Shown: positions 43,318 through 52,693 of the stretch, piece by piece
Position numbering within the stretch: the stretch's first letter is position 1
How the letters are laid out: every line of letters starts with the position of its first letter
Source: Hydrogenophaga sp. BPS33
GTDB taxonomy: Bacteria > Pseudomonadota > Gammaproteobacteria > Burkholderiales > Burkholderiaceae_C
Direction of reading: 5' to 3'
Length of the DNA stretch: 64,000 bases
NCBI RefSeq assembly: GCF_009859475.1
Contig: NZ_CP044549.1
Location: 5,642,001 to 5,706,000, forward strand
Made by a program: the position numbers and the translations under genes
Notes under the pieces: model-generated
Databases searched by the model: none
Told to the model about the DNA's origin: nothing
What the model saw: the letters and a program-made list of their open reading frames with translations, nothing else

Positions 43318-45408
43318 ATGGGTGAAACGATGAACGAGGGCCAGGGCCTGGGCAACGACATCGACCTGAGCCAGTTCTACCAAATCTTCTTCGAGGAAGC
43401 CGGCGAGAACCTGGACCAGATGGAGCAGATGCTGCTCGCGCTCGACGTCGACAAGGCCGACGACGAGGAACTCAACGCCATCTTCCGCTGCGCGCATTCC
43501 ATCAAGGGCGGCGCGGCCACCTTCGGCTTCGCCGACGTGGCCGAGCTCACGCACCAGATGGAGTCGCTGCTGGACAAGCTGCGCCGCCACGAACTGACGC
43601 CGACCGCGGCCATGGTGGATGTGCTGCTGGAATCGTCCGACGCGCTGCGCGGCCTGCTCGGCGCGCACCAGGGCCGGGGCGGGGAAGCGCCGGCCACGGC
43701 CGACCTCGTGGCGCGCATCAGCGTGCTGGCCCACGGTGAAGACGCTCAGAATGGCGAAGACGTGGCCCTGGCGGCGCCCGTCATCGTGGTCGCGCCGCCC
43801 GCGCCGCAGCCACGCAAGGCCGCCGCCAAGAAGACCGAGCGCGACCTGGAAATCCACATCGGCCCGCTGGACAACCCGGCCCAGGCCGATGGCATCGCCG
43901 AGCTGTTCCGCGACATTCCCGGCCTGGGCACCGTCGAGCCCATGGCCTGCGACCTCAGCACCCACCGGGTCTGGCGCGCGCGCACCAGCGCCACCGACAG
44001 CGACCTGATGGACCTGTTCACCTTCCACGTCGGCAAGGACGAGATCCGCATCGTCGACAACAGCGTGGCGGCTGCGGCATTCGTGGAAGAGGAAGAGCCC
44101 GTGGGCACCGGCCACCCCCACCCCACCACCGAGGGCCGCGACTACGGCTTCTTCGAGGGTGCGCCCGGCGTGCCGACCCCGGCCGTGGCCAAGGCCGCGC
44201 CCAAGGCAGAGGCGCGAGCGCCCACCGCAGCGGGTGCCGGCCTCGAATCGAGCACGCTGCGCGTCTCGGTGAGCAAGGTCGACCAGCTCATCAATCTGGT
44301 AGGCGAACTCGTCATCACCCAGGCCATGCTGGCGCAGAAAAGCCGCGAGCTCGACGATGCCAGCAACCAGCCGCTGCTGGCCGGTCTGGCCGACCTCGAC
44401 CGCAACACCCGCGACCTGCAGGAAGCGGTGATGTCGATCCGCATGATCCCGATGTCGGTCGTGTTCAACCGCTTCCCGCGCATGCTGCGCGACCTGGCGA
44501 GCAAGCTGGGCAAGAAGGTTGAACTGGTCACGCAGGGCGAATCGACCGAACTCGACAAGGGCCTGGTGGAGAAGATCACCGACCCGCTGACCCACCTGAT
44601 CCGCAACAGCTGCGACCACGGCATCGAAATGCCGGAGGAACGCCGCGCCAAGGGCAAACAGGAGCACGGCACGATCACGCTGTCGGCCACGCACGAGGGG
44701 GGATCCATCCTGATCGAGGTGCGCGACGACGGCAAGGGCCTCTCGCGCGAGAAGCTGCTGAAGAAGGCGCGCGAGAAAGGCATCGACGCGCCCGACTCGC
44801 TGAGCGACAGCGAGGTGTGGAACCTGATCTTCGCGCCCGGCTTCTCCACCGCCGACACCGTCACCGACGTCTCCGGCCGTGGCGTGGGCATGGACGTGGT
44901 GAAGAAGAACATCGCCGCGCTCAACGGCACGGTGGAAATTGCCTCGGCCGAAGGCGTGGGCATGCGCGTGTCGGTGCGGCTGCCGCTCACGCTGGCCATC
45001 ATGGACGGCATGTCGGTGCGCGTGAGCGACGAGGTGTACATCCTGCCGCTGTCCAACGTGGTCGAGTCGTTCCAGATCAAACCCGAAGACATCAACACCA
45101 TGGCGCAGGACGCGCAGGTGGTGAAGGTGCGCGACGAATACATGCCGGTCGTGGAGCTGGAGCGCGTGTTCCAGGTGCCGCGCGTCAAGAGCAGCGACAG
45201 CAGCCCCATCATGGTGGTGGTGGAAGCCGAAGGCTCGCGCGTGGCGCTCATGGTCGACGAGCTGCTGGGCCAGCAACAGGTGGTGATCAAGAACCTGGAG
45301 TCCAACTACCGCAAGGTGCCCAATGTGTCGGGCGCGACCATCCTGGGCGATGGCAAGGTGGCCCTGATTCTGGACACCTCCGGCCTGGTGCGACGCTCCA
45401 GACATTGA
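43318..45408 (+). CDS. cheA: Chemotaxis histidine kinase CheA
   Basis: 696 aa. Hpt domain with phospho-His60 (CAHSIKGGAATFGF), a linker containing a second small domain (about 175-250, LEIHIGPLDNPAQADGIAEL), dimerisation helices (about 310-375, VDQLINLVGELVITQAMLAQ), HATPase_c (HLIRNSCDHGIEMPEER, GVGMDVVKKNIAAL) and a CheW-like domain (about 560-690, ILPLSNVVESFQIKPED). It autophosphorylates under receptor control and feeds CheY and CheB. An ATG four codons later is an alternative start. No cheW or receptor gene follows. Confidence 0.94.
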   Translation: MGETMNEGQGLGNDIDLSQFYQIFFEEAGENLDQMEQMLLALDVDKADDEELNAIFRCAHSIKGGAATFGFADVAELTHQMESLLDKLRRHELTPTAAMVDVLLESSDALRGLLGAHQGRGGEAPATADLVARISVLAHGEDAQNGEDVALAAPVIVVAPPAPQPRKAAAKKTERDLEIHIGPLDNPAQADGIAELFRDIPGLGTVEPMACDLSTHRVWRARTSATDSDLMDLFTFHVGKDEIRIVDNSVAAAAFVEEEEPVGTGHPHPTTEGRDYGFFEGAPGVPTPAVAKAAPKAEARAPTAAGAGLESSTLRVSVSKVDQLINLVGELVITQAMLAQKSRELDDASNQPLLAGLADLDRNTRDLQEAVMSIRMIPMSVVFNRFPRMLRDLASKLGKKVELVTQGESTELDKGLVEKITDPLTHLIRNSCDHGIEMPEERRAKGKQEHGTITLSATHEGGSILIEVRDDGKGLSREKLLKKAREKGIDAPDSLSDSEVWNLIFAPGFSTADTVTDVSGRGVGMDVVKKNIAALNGTVEIASAEGVGMRVSVRLPLTLAIMDGMSVRVSDEVYILPLSNVVESFQIKPEDINTMAQDAQVVKVRDEYMPVVELERVFQVPRVKSSDSSPIMVVVEAEGSRVALMVDELLGQQQVVIKNLESNYRKVPNVSGATILGDGKVALILDTSGLVRRSRH

Positions 45409-45421
45409 ACATGAGCTGAAC

Positions 45422-46345
45422 ATGAGCACCCCCGCCGCGCTTCGCGCGACCCCCTCAAGGGGGCAACACCAGCGGCCCGGCGGAGCCGGTTCCGCGGTGT
45501 TTCTGGATGGCATGGCTTCTGCCGGCGATGGGCCTGTAGAAGAAGGCCGCGAGTTCGTCTGGTCCGACGCGGACTTCACGCGCATCAAGGCGCTGATCTA
45601 CAAGAAAGCCGGCATCAGCCTGCACGACGGCAAGCACGCCATGGTCTACAGCCGCGTCTCGCGCCGCCTGCGCGAGACCGGCCACGGCAGCTTCAAGAGC
45701 TACCTCGATGGGCTCGAACAACACGACGGCGCGGAATGGCAGGAGTTCATCAACGCGCTGACCACCAACCTCACGGCGTTCTTCCGCGAGCAGCACCACT
45801 TCGGCGTGCTGCACGAGCTGATGGCCGCCAGGCGTTCGCATCCGTGGCGCATCTGGTGCTCGGCCGCCTCCACCGGCGAAGAGCCCTACTCGATCGCCAT
45901 GACGGCCACCGAAGCGCTTGGCCCCTCGGGCTCGTTCGAGATCGTCAACAGCGACATCGACACCAAGGTGCTGGCGGCCGCGCAGCGCGGCGTCTACAAG
46001 CTCGACGGCGTCAAGGGCCTGAGCCCCGAGCGCCTGCAACGCTTCTTCATGCGCGGCAAGGGCGGCAACGCCGGGCTGATGCGCGTCAAGCCCGAGCTGC
46101 AGAAGCACATGCAGTTCCTGAGCGTCAACCTGATCGAGAACCTGCCCTTTCGGGAACCCTTCGACGCCGTGTTCTGCCGCAACGTGATGATCTACTTCGA
46201 CGCGGCCACGCAGCGCGCGGTGCTGGAGCGCATCCACCGCGTAATGAAACCGGGCGGCATGCTGTTCGTGGGCCATGCGGAGAACTTCAGCGACGCGCGC
46301 AACCTCTTCGTGTTGCGCGGAAAGACCGTCTATGAAAGGCTTTGA
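45422..46345 (+). CDS. cheR: Chemotaxis methyltransferase CheR
   Basis: 307 aa if read from this ATG. CheR N-terminal helical domain begins at about residue 43 (FVWSDADFTRIKALIYKKAG). The SAM-binding domain has CSAASTGEEPYSIAMTATEA and FREPFDAVFCRNVMIYFD. It methylates receptor glutamates. The first 30 or so codons coincide with a GC-rich repeat (45428-45510), so the native start may be ATG 45512. It overlaps cheD by 14 bases, which suggests coupled translation of the adaptation enzymes. Confidence 0.92.
   Translation: MSTPAALRATPSRGQHQRPGGAGSAVFLDGMASAGDGPVEEGREFVWSDADFTRIKALIYKKAGISLHDGKHAMVYSRVSRRLRETGHGSFKSYLDGLEQHDGAEWQEFINALTTNLTAFFREQHHFGVLHELMAARRSHPWRIWCSAASTGEEPYSIAMTATEALGPSGSFEIVNSDIDTKVLAAAQRGVYKLDGVKGLSPERLQRFFMRGKGGNAGLMRVKPELQKHMQFLSVNLIENLPFREPFDAVFCRNVMIYFDAATQRAVLERIHRVMKPGGMLFVGHAENFSDARNLFVLRGKTVYERL
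45428..45510. repeat. GC-rich dispersed-type repeat at the cheA-cheR junction
   Basis: About 83 bp with three internal hairpins (GCGC-TTC-GCGC, CCCCCTCAAGGGGG and CCGGC-GGA-GCCGG). It resembles intergenic repeats I know from Comamonadaceae. It lies between cheA and the conserved part of cheR. Only one copy is in this window, so its dispersed nature is inferred. Confidence 0.5.
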
Positions 46346-46961
46346 GCGCTCCCCGCTGGACGCCTTGAAGGCGCGCACGCCCAAGCCCGGCGAAGCGAGT
46401 TTCTTCTACCACGACCACCACTTCAAGCACGACGCGGTGAAGGTCTTGCCCGGCGAGTACTTCGTGACGCCCGACGACCTGGTGGTGATGACGGTGCTGG
46501 GCTCGTGCATCGCCGCCTGCATCTGGGACCCGCGTGTGCGCGTGGGGGGCATGAACCACTTCATGCTGCCCGACGGCGGCAGCGACGCCAGTGGCCGTTA
46601 CGGCTCGTACGCCATGGAATTGCTGATCAACGAAATGATCAAGCTTGGCGCACGGCGCGAAACCATGCAGGCCAAGGTCTTTGGCGGCGGACAGGTGATG
46701 AGCAGCTTCACCAGCATCAACGTGGGCGAACGCAACACCCAGTTCGTGCTCGACTACCTGCAGACCGAACGCATTGCCGTGGTCTCCAAGGACGTGCTCG
46801 ACATCCACCCGCGCAAGGTCTGCTACTTCCCGGCCACGGGCAAGGCCATGGTCAAGCGGCTGGCGCACTCGCACCCAGAAACCCTCGAAACACAGGAACG
46901 CAAAGGCAGCGCGGCCGTGGTGGCGAAAGCCACCGCCGGCGGCTCCGTGGACCTGTTCTGA
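46332..46961 (+). CDS. cheD: Chemoreceptor glutamine deamidase CheD
   Basis: 209 aa. The Cys-His catalytic pair is visible in [13 protein letters not shown] and [28 protein letters not shown] follows. It deamidates receptor glutamines and helps adaptation, working with CheR and CheB. An extension of about 35 residues precedes the CheD core ([24 protein letters not shown]). The C-terminus GGSVDLF recalls the tail of the CheZ-like protein. Start overlaps the cheR stop. Confidence 0.93.
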   Translation: MKGFERSPLDALKARTPKPGEASFFYHDHHFKHDAVKVLPGEYFVTPDDLVVMTVLGSCIAACIWDPRVRVGGMNHFMLPDGGSDASGRYGSYAMELLINEMIKLGARRETMQAKVFGGGQVMSSFTSINVGERNTQFVLDYLQTERIAVVSKDVLDIHPRKVCYFPATGKAMVKRLAHSHPETLETQERKGSAAVVAKATAGGSVDLF

Positions 46962-46989
46962 GCCGGCTGCGGCGAAGAGAGAAAACGAC

Positions 46990-48087
46990 ATGGCCAAGAT
47001 CAAAGTGGTGGTGGTGGACGACTCGGCTCTGGTGCGCAGCCTGCTCACCGAAATCATCAACCGCCAGCGCGACATGACCTGCGTGGGCGCGGCCAGCGAC
47101 CCGCTGGTGGCGCGCGAAATGATCCGCGAACTCAACCCCGACGTGATCACGCTCGACGTGGAAATGCCGCGCATGGACGGGCTCGAATTCCTCTCGCGCC
47201 TCATGCGCCTGCGGCCGATGCCGGTGGTGATGGTCTCCACCCTCACCGAGCAGGGCGCCGAGACCACGCTGCGCGCGCTCGAGATGGGCGCGGTCGACTT
47301 CGTGGCCAAACCGCGCATCGGCATCAGCAGCGGGCTCAACGAGCTGGCGGGCGACATCGTGGAGAAGATCCGCACCGCCGCCGCCGCGCATGTGAAACGC
47401 ATCGCCATGCCGGCCCCCGGGACCAGCAGCCCGGCACCGCATGGGCCCGCCGCGCACGACGCACCGCGCGCCGCCCTGCCGCGCGTGGCCACGGAAAAAA
47501 TCATCTGCATCGGCGCCTCCACCGGCGGCACCGAGGCGATTCGCGAAGTGCTGGTGCCCATGCCGGCCGACGCGCCGGCGATCGTCATCACCCAGCACAT
47601 GCCGCCGGGCTTCACCACCAGCTTCGCGCACCGGCTCGACACGCTGTGCCGCATCCGCGTGGCCGAGGCGCGCGATGGCCAGCGCATCCTGCCGGGCCAT
47701 GCCTACATCGCGCCGGGCGGTCGGCACCTGCGCATCGACCGCAGCGGCTCGAACTACGTGGCCGTGGTCGAAGACACCGAGCCGGTCAACCGCCACCGCC
47801 CCTCGGTGGAGGTCCTGTTCAAGTCCGCCGCGCGCGTGCTCGGCCCCAACGCGCTGGGCATCATGCTCACCGGCATGGGCGCGGATGGCGCGACCGCGAT
47901 GCGCGAAATGAAGGACGCCGGCAGCTACAACTACGTGCAGGACGAGGCCAGCTGCGTGGTGTTCGGCATGCCGCGCATGGCGATCCAGCACGGCGCGGCG
48001 CACGAGGTGCTGCCGCTGAACCAGATCGCCAATGCGGTGCTGACGCGCTTGGCCAGCTCGCCCTCAGGCGTGCGCCACCGGATCTGA
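46990..48087 (+). CDS. cheB: Chemotaxis methylesterase/deamidase CheB
   Basis: 365 aa. Receiver domain (1-125, phospho-Asp56 in [16 protein letters not shown]), a linker of about 40 residues, and the CheB methylesterase domain with the Ser-His-Asp triad in [22 protein letters not shown] and [11 protein letters not shown]. It removes methyl groups added by CheR after activation by CheA. It is last in the che operon and its stop lies 4 bases from the end of a convergent gene. Confidence 0.94.
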   Translation: MAKIKVVVVDDSALVRSLLTEIINRQRDMTCVGAASDPLVAREMIRELNPDVITLDVEMPRMDGLEFLSRLMRLRPMPVVMVSTLTEQGAETTLRALEMGAVDFVAKPRIGISSGLNELAGDIVEKIRTAAAAHVKRIAMPAPGTSSPAPHGPAAHDAPRAALPRVATEKIICIGASTGGTEAIREVLVPMPADAPAIVITQHMPPGFTTSFAHRLDTLCRIRVAEARDGQRILPGHAYIAPGGRHLRIDRSGSNYVAVVEDTEPVNRHRPSVEVLFKSAARVLGPNALGIMLTGMGADGATAMREMKDAGSYNYVQDEASCVVFGMPRMAIQHGAAHEVLPLNQIANAVLTRLASSPSGVRHRI

Positions 48088-48090
48088 CCC

Positions 48091-48807
48091 TTACACCCGT
48101 TCGTCGACGATGCTGCCGGCTTCCAGGGGTGCCAGGCTGCTCACACCACGCTCGTCGTAAGCGATCACTTCGGCGGGATTGATTAACGGGTCTGCCATCG
48201 CGACGGTACCGTCCTCGCCGTCGATCGCATCGGAAGCGCCTGACCAAGCCAGGGCGGGCGGCTCCTGCGCCGGTTTGTCCAGGCGTTGCGACACCGCCAG
48301 CTTGCGCGGCACCAGCGCGCCGGTGACCGCCGACAGGTCGGGCGCGGTATCGCTCTGGTTGCCCAGAGCATCGGTTTTCGAGGGCTCGATGCCCAGCGCG
48401 CGGTCGACCACGGCGGCGCTGGCTTCCCACATGCTGGAGAGCACCTGCTGCAAGTGCTCTACCGTCTTCTTGCCCTTGGCCTGTTGCTGCTCGGCCGCGG
48501 CAGTGGCTTCCTGCCGCGCCTGCCGCTGAGCCACCGGATCGTGTGCCGGGGCCTGCGGACCCGCCGGGATCGATGGGGGTGCGGCGCTGTTGTCGGTCGA
48601 CGGCGCACGCGCGCCCTCCCCGCCCATGCGCACCACAACGCCCTGCTGTTGCTCCGCCTGACGCTCACGGCCGAACCCTGTCTGAGACTTGCCATCGTGG
48701 CCGCCGGCCTGCACCGGCTGCACGGCGGCGGCAGGCGACACCGGCGCGACGGCGGTGGACGCGGGCGTCGGCCAAGACACGGCGGTGGTGCTCGAAATGT
48801 TCAGCAT
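48091..48807 (-). CDS. Unknown protein, low-complexity, convergent with cheB
   Basis: 238 aa, not recognised. It is Ala/Gln/Pro-rich with a predicted disordered N-terminal half and one helical stretch (about 85-130; RQARQEATAAAEQQQAKGKK, then EHLQQVLSSMWEASAAVVDR). No signal peptide or membrane segment. This composition is reminiscent of flagellar accessory proteins such as FliK- or FlaG-like hook/filament proteins. Its place next to the che operon supports a motility link, but this is only a suggestion. Confidence 0.55.
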   Translation of the reverse strand: MLNISSTTAVSWPTPASTAVAPVSPAAAVQPVQAGGHDGKSQTGFGRERQAEQQQGVVVRMGGEGARAPSTDNSAAPPSIPAGPQAPAHDPVAQRQARQEATAAAEQQQAKGKKTVEHLQQVLSSMWEASAAVVDRALGIEPSKTDALGNQSDTAPDLSAVTGALVPRKLAVSQRLDKPAQEPPALAWSGASDAIDGEDGTVAMADPLINPAEVIAYDERGVSSLAPLEAGSIVDERV

Positions 48808-49038
48808 GGGCTTCCCCTCACGGCGGCCGCCGAGCGCAAACAGGCCCGGCGTTCAGATTCCTTTTGTCGGCAAGGTTCACCGCAACTTGAGCACTTTTTT
48901 CGACACCCGCCCGCAAGGCCCTCCCTCTGCATTGGTCGGCGCGCCGCCCGCCCGGGCCGAGGGATTGCGGGCACCCGACTGCAGCCCAGGCCCGGTGGCG
49001 AGAAAATACCAGGCAGCCCCAAGACCAGGAGATCCGTT

Positions 49039-49608
49039 TTGCCATTGCCCCCAGCAGCCCCCCGCCAGCCCATGCACACCCGCCGGGTGACCTACCAGGG
49101 CTTTCGCCGCGACGACGGCCTGTGGGATATCGAAGGTGAACTGCACGACAGCAAGCCCCACGACATCCAGATACGCGGCGAAGGCGAATGGAAGGCGGGC
49201 GAGCCTATCCACCACATGCACATCCGCGTCACCTTCGACGAAACCATGGTGATCCGCGCGATCGCCGTCGCCATGGACGCCTTCCCTCACGACCACTGCA
49301 CCCATGCCCCGCCCAACATGCAGCGCATGGTGGGCGAAGTGCTCGGGCGCGGCTGGCGCCACACCATCCAGCGCCACCTGGGCGACATCCAGGGCTGTAC
49401 ACACCTGCGCGAACTGCTGTTCAATCTCGCCACGGCGGCCTTCCAGACGCGCACGGGGTCCTTCACCCCGTCCACCGAAGGCCTGCCGCCCGCGCACCTG
49501 GGCCAATGCGTGGGCTGGGATTTCAACGGGCCGGTGGTCGAGAGGGTGTACCCGATGTTCTTCCGCTGGCAGCCGCCGGATAGGAAGAAGCCGCGCGTGA
49601 ACACCTGA
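49039..49608 (+). CDS. DUF2889 family protein
   Basis: 189 aa from a TTG start, chosen because AGGAG lies 7 bases upstream and because family members begin with PLPPxxPRxxxHTRR. Conserved blocks: HTRRVTYQGFRRDDGLWDIE, HMHIRVTFDETMVIRAI, QRHLGDIQGCTHLRELLFNL. The biochemical role is unknown. The 231 bases before it (48808-49038) are an intergenic region between divergent genes, with no clear element seen. Confidence 0.82.
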   Translation: MPLPPAAPRQPMHTRRVTYQGFRRDDGLWDIEGELHDSKPHDIQIRGEGEWKAGEPIHHMHIRVTFDETMVIRAIAVAMDAFPHDHCTHAPPNMQRMVGEVLGRGWRHTIQRHLGDIQGCTHLRELLFNLATAAFQTRTGSFTPSTEGLPPAHLGQCVGWDFNGPVVERVYPMFFRWQPPDRKKPRVNT

Positions 49609-49685
49609 GCCGTTCGCCTGCCCGCCCACGGGGACGGTGGGAACTCCAGTCTCTTGACGAACGAAGAACGAACGAGGAGCAAGAC

Positions 49686-50594
49686 ATGGCGGCAGCAGGA
49701 AGATCTTGGGTGCGGTTTGTGCTCGGTGGCTTGGTGGGCCTGGCGGTATTCGCGGCCCTGCTGGTCGGCGTAGGGCTGTACCTTTCCAAACAGAAGATGC
49801 AGCGCACCGTGGAGGTGCCGGTGCAGCCCGTGGCGCTGCGCGACGATGCGGCGTCCATCGAGCGCGGCAAATACCTGTTCAACTCGCGCGGCTGCGTGGA
49901 CTGCCACGGCAAGCAAGGCACGGGCGCCCTCTTCCTGGACGACGGCAAGGGCTTGCGCATCGGCGGCCCCAACCTCACCACCGGCGCGAACAGCGTGGTG
50001 GCGGCCTACCAACCGGTGGACTGGGTGCGCAGCATCCGCCACGGCGTGAGCCCCACCGGGCGCGCGCTGCTGATCATGCCGAGCGAGGACTACAACCGCT
50101 TCACCGACGACGACCTGGCATCGCTCGTGGCCTACATCCGCTCGCTGCCCGCCGCGTCCGGCCAGGGCGCGATCGTCGAACTGCCCCTGCCCTTGCGCGT
50201 GCTCTACGGCTTCGGCGTGATCCCGGACGCCGCCGCGCGCATCGACCACCGCGTGCCTCCGCAACAACCGGTGCCCGAAGGCGTGACCGTGGCACACGGC
50301 GAGTACGTGGCCAACATGTGCCTGGGTTGCCACGGCGTGGGCTTCGCAGGCGGCAGGGTGCCCGGCGGCCCGCCCGACTGGCCGCCGGCGGCCAACCTCA
50401 CCCCGGGAGAAGGCAGCGTGATGGGCCGGTATCCGACGGCCGAATCGATGATCGCGATGTTCCGCAGCGGCAAGCGGCCCGATGGGAGCGAGGTACAGGT
50501 GATGCCGTTTGGCTCGCTGGGGGCGATGAGCGAGACGGATCTGCGGGCGCTGCATCTGTATCTGAAAGGATTGCCGGCGAAGCCGCATGGGTGA
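49686..50594 (+). CDS. Membrane-anchored dihaem cytochrome c
   Basis: 302 aa. One N-terminal membrane helix (about 10-32) then two class I haem c domains: CVDCH (70-74) with axial Met131 (LIMPSEDY), and CLGCH (212-216) with a probable axial Met in VQVMPFGSL. It would face the periplasm and carry electrons for a dehydrogenase or oxidase. A good AGGAGCAAG leader lies before the ATG. No partner oxidoreductase is adjacent. Confidence 0.9.
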   Translation: MAAAGRSWVRFVLGGLVGLAVFAALLVGVGLYLSKQKMQRTVEVPVQPVALRDDAASIERGKYLFNSRGCVDCHGKQGTGALFLDDGKGLRIGGPNLTTGANSVVAAYQPVDWVRSIRHGVSPTGRALLIMPSEDYNRFTDDDLASLVAYIRSLPAASGQGAIVELPLPLRVLYGFGVIPDAAARIDHRVPPQQPVPEGVTVAHGEYVANMCLGCHGVGFAGGRVPGGPPDWPPAANLTPGEGSVMGRYPTAESMIAMFRSGKRPDGSEVQVMPFGSLGAMSETDLRALHLYLKGLPAKPHG

Positions 50595-50649
50595 CGGAGC
50601 GCGGACAGAAAGCGAATAAGACAGATCCCCGCGATCTAACACGCCCATG

Positions 50650-50682
50650 TTTACAACCACGGACATGTTAGATAACATGTCC
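50650..50682 (+). promoter_or_regulatory. Promoter overlapped by a 22-bp palindromic operator
   Basis: TTTACA (50650-50655), 17-base spacer, TAACAT (50673-50678) form a sigma-70-like promoter. GGACATGTTA-GA-TAACATGTCC (50661-50682) is a perfect palindrome with a 2-base spacer; its right arm contains the -10 box. Half-site-like CATG words also flank it. A dimeric repressor bound here would block transcription; the winged helix in the first gene is the likely binder. Confidence 0.68.
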
Positions 50683-50696
50683 GCGTTACATTGAAC

Positions 50697-51869
50697 ATGC
50701 CCATGTCTCAGCACCCTCCAACCACACGCGGTCAAGAAGCGGAAGAATTTGTCGCCAACTGGCTCGAGGGCAAAGGTTGGAGAGTGGAAGCGCATCCCGC
50801 CGGGCCTCTGAGCGGTGCAGATCTGGTCGCTCGGGAAGGCACCAAGGTCTATGTCGTCGAAGTCAAGTCGCTCGGCGAAGGCCGGCCCGATCGCGTCATT
50901 CCCAGCCTTTCCCAAGCGGTCCTGCAGGCTCAAACGCATGCCGCCAAGAAACCTAACGCGAAGCCTTTGGCGGTGGCCTATGTGGAACAGGCATCCCCGT
51001 CCCTCTTGAAGCAGGCCGCGCTATTTGCAGAACAGTACGTCCAAGGCGCAGGCGTGGGTATCGTGTCTTCCAATGGGTTGAGCCTCTGGCGACCGGGCCC
51101 CAATGGGCCTGTTGAAATCAGCGATACCCCGCAGAGCCGGACACGGAGCCGTTGGCAGGAAAAACCGCCGGTGCCCGAGGTTCTCAACCTCTTCTCGGAT
51201 CTCAACCAGTGGATGCTGAAAGTCCTGCTGGCGCCCGACATTCCGCCGGAACTGCTGCACGCGCCTCGAGGCCGTTATGACTCCGGAGCGGCATTGGCAG
51301 AGGCAGCGTTGGTTTCGAACATGAGCGCATCGAGGTTTCTCAAAGCCCTGCGCCGCGAGAAGTTTCTAGACGAATCCAAGAACCACATAGCGCTGGTTCG
51401 ACGAGAAGAGCTCTTCATGCGTTGGCGCGCAGCAGGCTTGCGCAGTTGTCCCGAGATTCCCATGCGCATCTCCATCAGGTCCACGGCGCAGCAGCAGATC
51501 CACAGGTTCATTGGCGAGCAAAACGGACAGGCCTGCCTCGGCCTCTTCGCGGCGGCTGACGGCCTGGGGCTGGGACATGTCAGTGGAGTCCCTCCCTACA
51601 TCTGCGTGGCCAAGCTGCCCCAACTGGGATCCCCAGGCATTGCAGTGCCTATGGTGGCTTACCCCGAAGGCGTGCCGGACTTCATCCTCCGACAAACCTT
51701 GTCGCCCCAATCCACGTTTCGCGGGGCGGTTCGGCGGGACGGCACAGCCTACGCAGATGTCATTCAGACCTGGCTCGATGTGTCCAACCATCCATCGCGC
51801 GGCCAAGAGCAGGCGGACCACATCCAACGCAGTTTTCTGCGCAAGGTGATCGAGGCAAAGCACACATGA
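50697..51869 (+). CDS. PD-(D/E)XK nuclease domain fused to an AbiEi-like winged helix
   Basis: 390 aa. The N-terminal domain (about 8-130) has a Mrr/RecB-type PD-(D/E)XK core: GADLVAREGTKVYVVEVKS gives Asp42, Glu55 and Lys57, with Gln residues in LSQAVLQAQTHA. A winged helix at about 193-225 (RYDSGAALAEAALVSNMSAS, then FLKALRREKF) and a C-terminal domain follow, resembling AbiEi-type antitoxins. It is coupled by an ATGA overlap to a nucleotidyltransferase. The promoter palindrome suggests autorepression. Start is ATG 50697 or 50703; neither has a Shine-Dalgarno and the leader is only about 12 bases. Nuclease activity is inferred from motif only. Confidence 0.65.
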   Translation: MPMSQHPPTTRGQEAEEFVANWLEGKGWRVEAHPAGPLSGADLVAREGTKVYVVEVKSLGEGRPDRVIPSLSQAVLQAQTHAAKKPNAKPLAVAYVEQASPSLLKQAALFAEQYVQGAGVGIVSSNGLSLWRPGPNGPVEISDTPQSRTRSRWQEKPPVPEVLNLFSDLNQWMLKVLLAPDIPPELLHAPRGRYDSGAALAEAALVSNMSASRFLKALRREKFLDESKNHIALVRREELFMRWRAAGLRSCPEIPMRISIRSTAQQQIHRFIGEQNGQACLGLFAAADGLGLGHVSGVPPYICVAKLPQLGSPGIAVPMVAYPEGVPDFILRQTLSPQSTFRGAVRRDGTAYADVIQTWLDVSNHPSRGQEQADHIQRSFLRKVIEAKHT

Positions 51870-52681
51870 ACGACCTCGGGGCCTTCGCCCAACTGGTTCG
51901 GGCTGTGGCGCCTTGGAGAGGTCAACTCGTCTTCATTGGCGGATGGGGGCACCGATTGCACACCTTGCACCCATCGGCCGGGAACGTGGACTTCGCACCC
52001 GTCTTCACCCGAGATACCGACTTGGCATTTGCGGACAAGCGTCCCTTGCAAGGCGACATCAAGTCTGCGCTGCTTGACCAAGGCTTCCACGAAGAACTTT
52101 CGGGCGATTTCAAGCCGCCGACAGCGCACTACACCCTGGGGAACGATCAAGGGGGCTTCTATGCCGAGTTCCTGACGCCGCTGGTGGGCAGCGGCTACAA
52201 ACGCAATGGGGAAAAAGATGCCACCGTGAAAACGGCTGGCATCTCAGCGCAGAAAATCCGGCACCTCGACATACTCATGGTCGACCCCTGGGCCATCACG
52301 GTGAGCAAGGCCAATGGCTTTCCTCTTGAAAACCCCGTCGACGTCCAGGTCGCGAACCCGCTGTGCTTCATGGTGCAGAAGCTCCTCATCAAGCAAGATC
52401 GCCCTCCGCGAAAGCAAGCGCAGGACCTGCTCTACATCCACGACACCATCCAGCTCTTTGGCCATCGACTGCCCGCCTTCAAAAAAAGCTGGGAGGACAC
52501 CGTCGGCCCGGCACTCGCAGCCGCGAGCAAGACGGTCTTGCGGGAATGCATGGAGTCGTTCTCGCAAGTGACCGACACCGTGCGGCAGGCCGCAGCCATT
52601 CCACAGGATCGCAAAATCTCCGCCGAAGAGTTTCAGGCGACTTGTCGCTACGCGTTCTCCGAAATCCTGGGGATGGGGTGA
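51866..52681 (+). CDS. Nucleotidyltransferase (NTP_transf_8 / AbiEii-like)
   Basis: 271 aa polymerase-beta-type nucleotidyltransferase. The GG motif (Gly25-Gly26 in LVFIGGWGHRL) and DxD motif (Asp50 and Asp52 in FTRDTDLAFADK) are visible, followed by NPLCFMVQKLLIKQDRPPRK, typical of the GSU2403/AbiEii group. In type IV systems such enzymes are toxins that modify tRNA or other RNAs with nucleotides. Paired with the upstream winged-helix protein it forms an AbiE-like module. Target unknown. Confidence 0.75.
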   Translation: MNDLGAFAQLVRAVAPWRGQLVFIGGWGHRLHTLHPSAGNVDFAPVFTRDTDLAFADKRPLQGDIKSALLDQGFHEELSGDFKPPTAHYTLGNDQGGFYAEFLTPLVGSGYKRNGEKDATVKTAGISAQKIRHLDILMVDPWAITVSKANGFPLENPVDVQVANPLCFMVQKLLIKQDRPPRKQAQDLLYIHDTIQLFGHRLPAFKKSWEDTVGPALAAASKTVLRECMESFSQVTDTVRQAAAIPQDRKISAEEFQATCRYAFSEILGMG

Positions 52682-52693
52682 CGAGGTGGCGTG

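Noticed and set aside
42694..45588. 964-codon open frame antisense to cheA
   Set aside because: Shadow frame of cheY/cheA, whose domains are unambiguous.
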